Positions 63,805 to 64,000 of a stretch of DNA of 64,000 nt are shown piece after piece. Under the pieces are notes generated by a model, which was not told the DNA's origin, ran no database searches, and saw only the letters and a program-made list of their open reading frames with translations. Position 1 is the stretch's first letter. Each line of letters opens with the position of its first letter. The stretch comes from Salimicrobium humidisoli (lineage in GTDB: Bacteria; Bacillota; Bacilli; Bacillales; Halobacillaceae). The position numbers and the translations under genes were made by a program. The DNA lies in assembly GCF_002295105.1 (NCBI RefSeq), contig NZ_NSGH01000005.1, positions 62,001-126,000 of the forward strand, read 5' to 3'.

Positions 63805-63838
63805 TTCTAACCGTTAAAATCAAACTAAGTGGTTAGAA
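63805..63838. promoter_or_regulatory. Inverted repeat between divergent genes
   Basis: TTCTAACC (63805-63812) and GGTTAGAA (63831-63838) are perfect copies 18 bp apart, between trxA and the next gene; possible operator. Confidence 0.45.
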
Positions 63839-63895
63839 TTACACTTTAAAATATGATAGGATAAAAGTCAACCATTCAGTTTAAGGAGAATGTAT

Positions 63896-64000
63896 ATGAC
63901 TGCTATAGCAGAAACGGGATATTCTTATATCAGTGATCATCTTTTCGTGAACTTCCTGAATACGATCAATGGGGCAGACAGCCAGGTGACGGACCTTCTC
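63896..64000 (+). CDS. N-terminal part of an unknown protein
   Basis: ATG 63896 behind AAGGAGAATGTAT opens a frame to the window end (35 codons). The start reads TAIAETGYSYISDHLFVNFL then NTINGADSQVTDLL. The LFVNFLNTI segment is faintly like the start of ABATE/CGNR-type regulators (LDFVNTL), but this is a guess from a short stretch. The gene is cut by the window edge. Confidence 0.6.
   Translation, partial: MTAIAETGYSYISDHLFVNFLNTINGADSQVTDLL

Noticed and set aside
63175-63810. Plus-strand frame over the trxA region
   Set aside because: It crosses the pgi and trxA terminators and lies antisense to thioredoxin.

Overview
The window looks like a chromosomal segment of a Gram-positive, low-to-moderate GC Bacillaceae bacterium. 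The support is conserved Bacillus gene blocks: metNIQ-sufCDSUB, the yut/yuz block, yunE-yunD, yumC/yumB/yuiB...yuiD, and kapB-patB-yugI-yugJ-pgi. Strong AGGAGG-type ribosome binding sites, lipobox lipoproteins and Bacillus-type riboswitches and operators agree. Many proteins are rich in Asp and Glu, which suggests a moderate halophile (inference). No rRNA, tRNA, CRISPR array or intact insertion sequence was found.

Layout. 1-9.5 kb: edge of a thiol-redox gene, a SAM-riboswitch-controlled methionine importer (metNIQ), a small membrane protein, and the complete SUF Fe-S assembly operon. 9.5-16 kb: DUF2332, an XRE regulator with a run of small membrane proteins, a MerR/TipAS regulator and an orphan peptide-type permease pair. 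16-24 kb: DUF2207, TSUP exporter and YunD, a lysine riboswitch in front of an NhaC-type transporter, and an NSS transporter with its 31-residue MetS partner. 24-28.6 kb: yutDEFG, a hydroxyacid dehydrogenase, and a second Fe-S group (NifU-C, YuzD, YuzB, IscA-like). 28.6-39 kb is catabolic and accessory: a lipoprotein metalloprotease, small membrane proteins, a muropeptide-use cluster (DUF819 transporter, dipeptide epimerase, NlpC/P60 hydrolase), and a glycerate cluster whose CdaR-type regulator carries an in-frame UGA. 39-50 kb: two surface proteins (one with three double Ltp repeats), a cupin, an Fe-alcohol dehydrogenase, DUF2339 and a heme-sensing/efflux set resembling HssRS-HrtAB. 50-64 kb: Zur-controlled alternative S14, YumC, NADH dehydrogenase with a Rex site, a plasmid-derived island, then housekeeping genes (deoD, kapB, patB, yugI, yugJ, pgi, trxA).

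The most unusual region is the island at about 53.4-55.5 kb. It lies between yuiB and yuiD and holds a decayed rolling-circle plasmid rep gene, a small membrane protein gene, a helix-turn-helix fragment, a long inverted repeat and an AT-rich gene of unknown family. Other points of interest are paired direct-repeat operators at both hss/hrt promoters, two XRE modules whose promoters lie inside long dyads, and a large inverted-repeat element at 45.25-45.39 kb.
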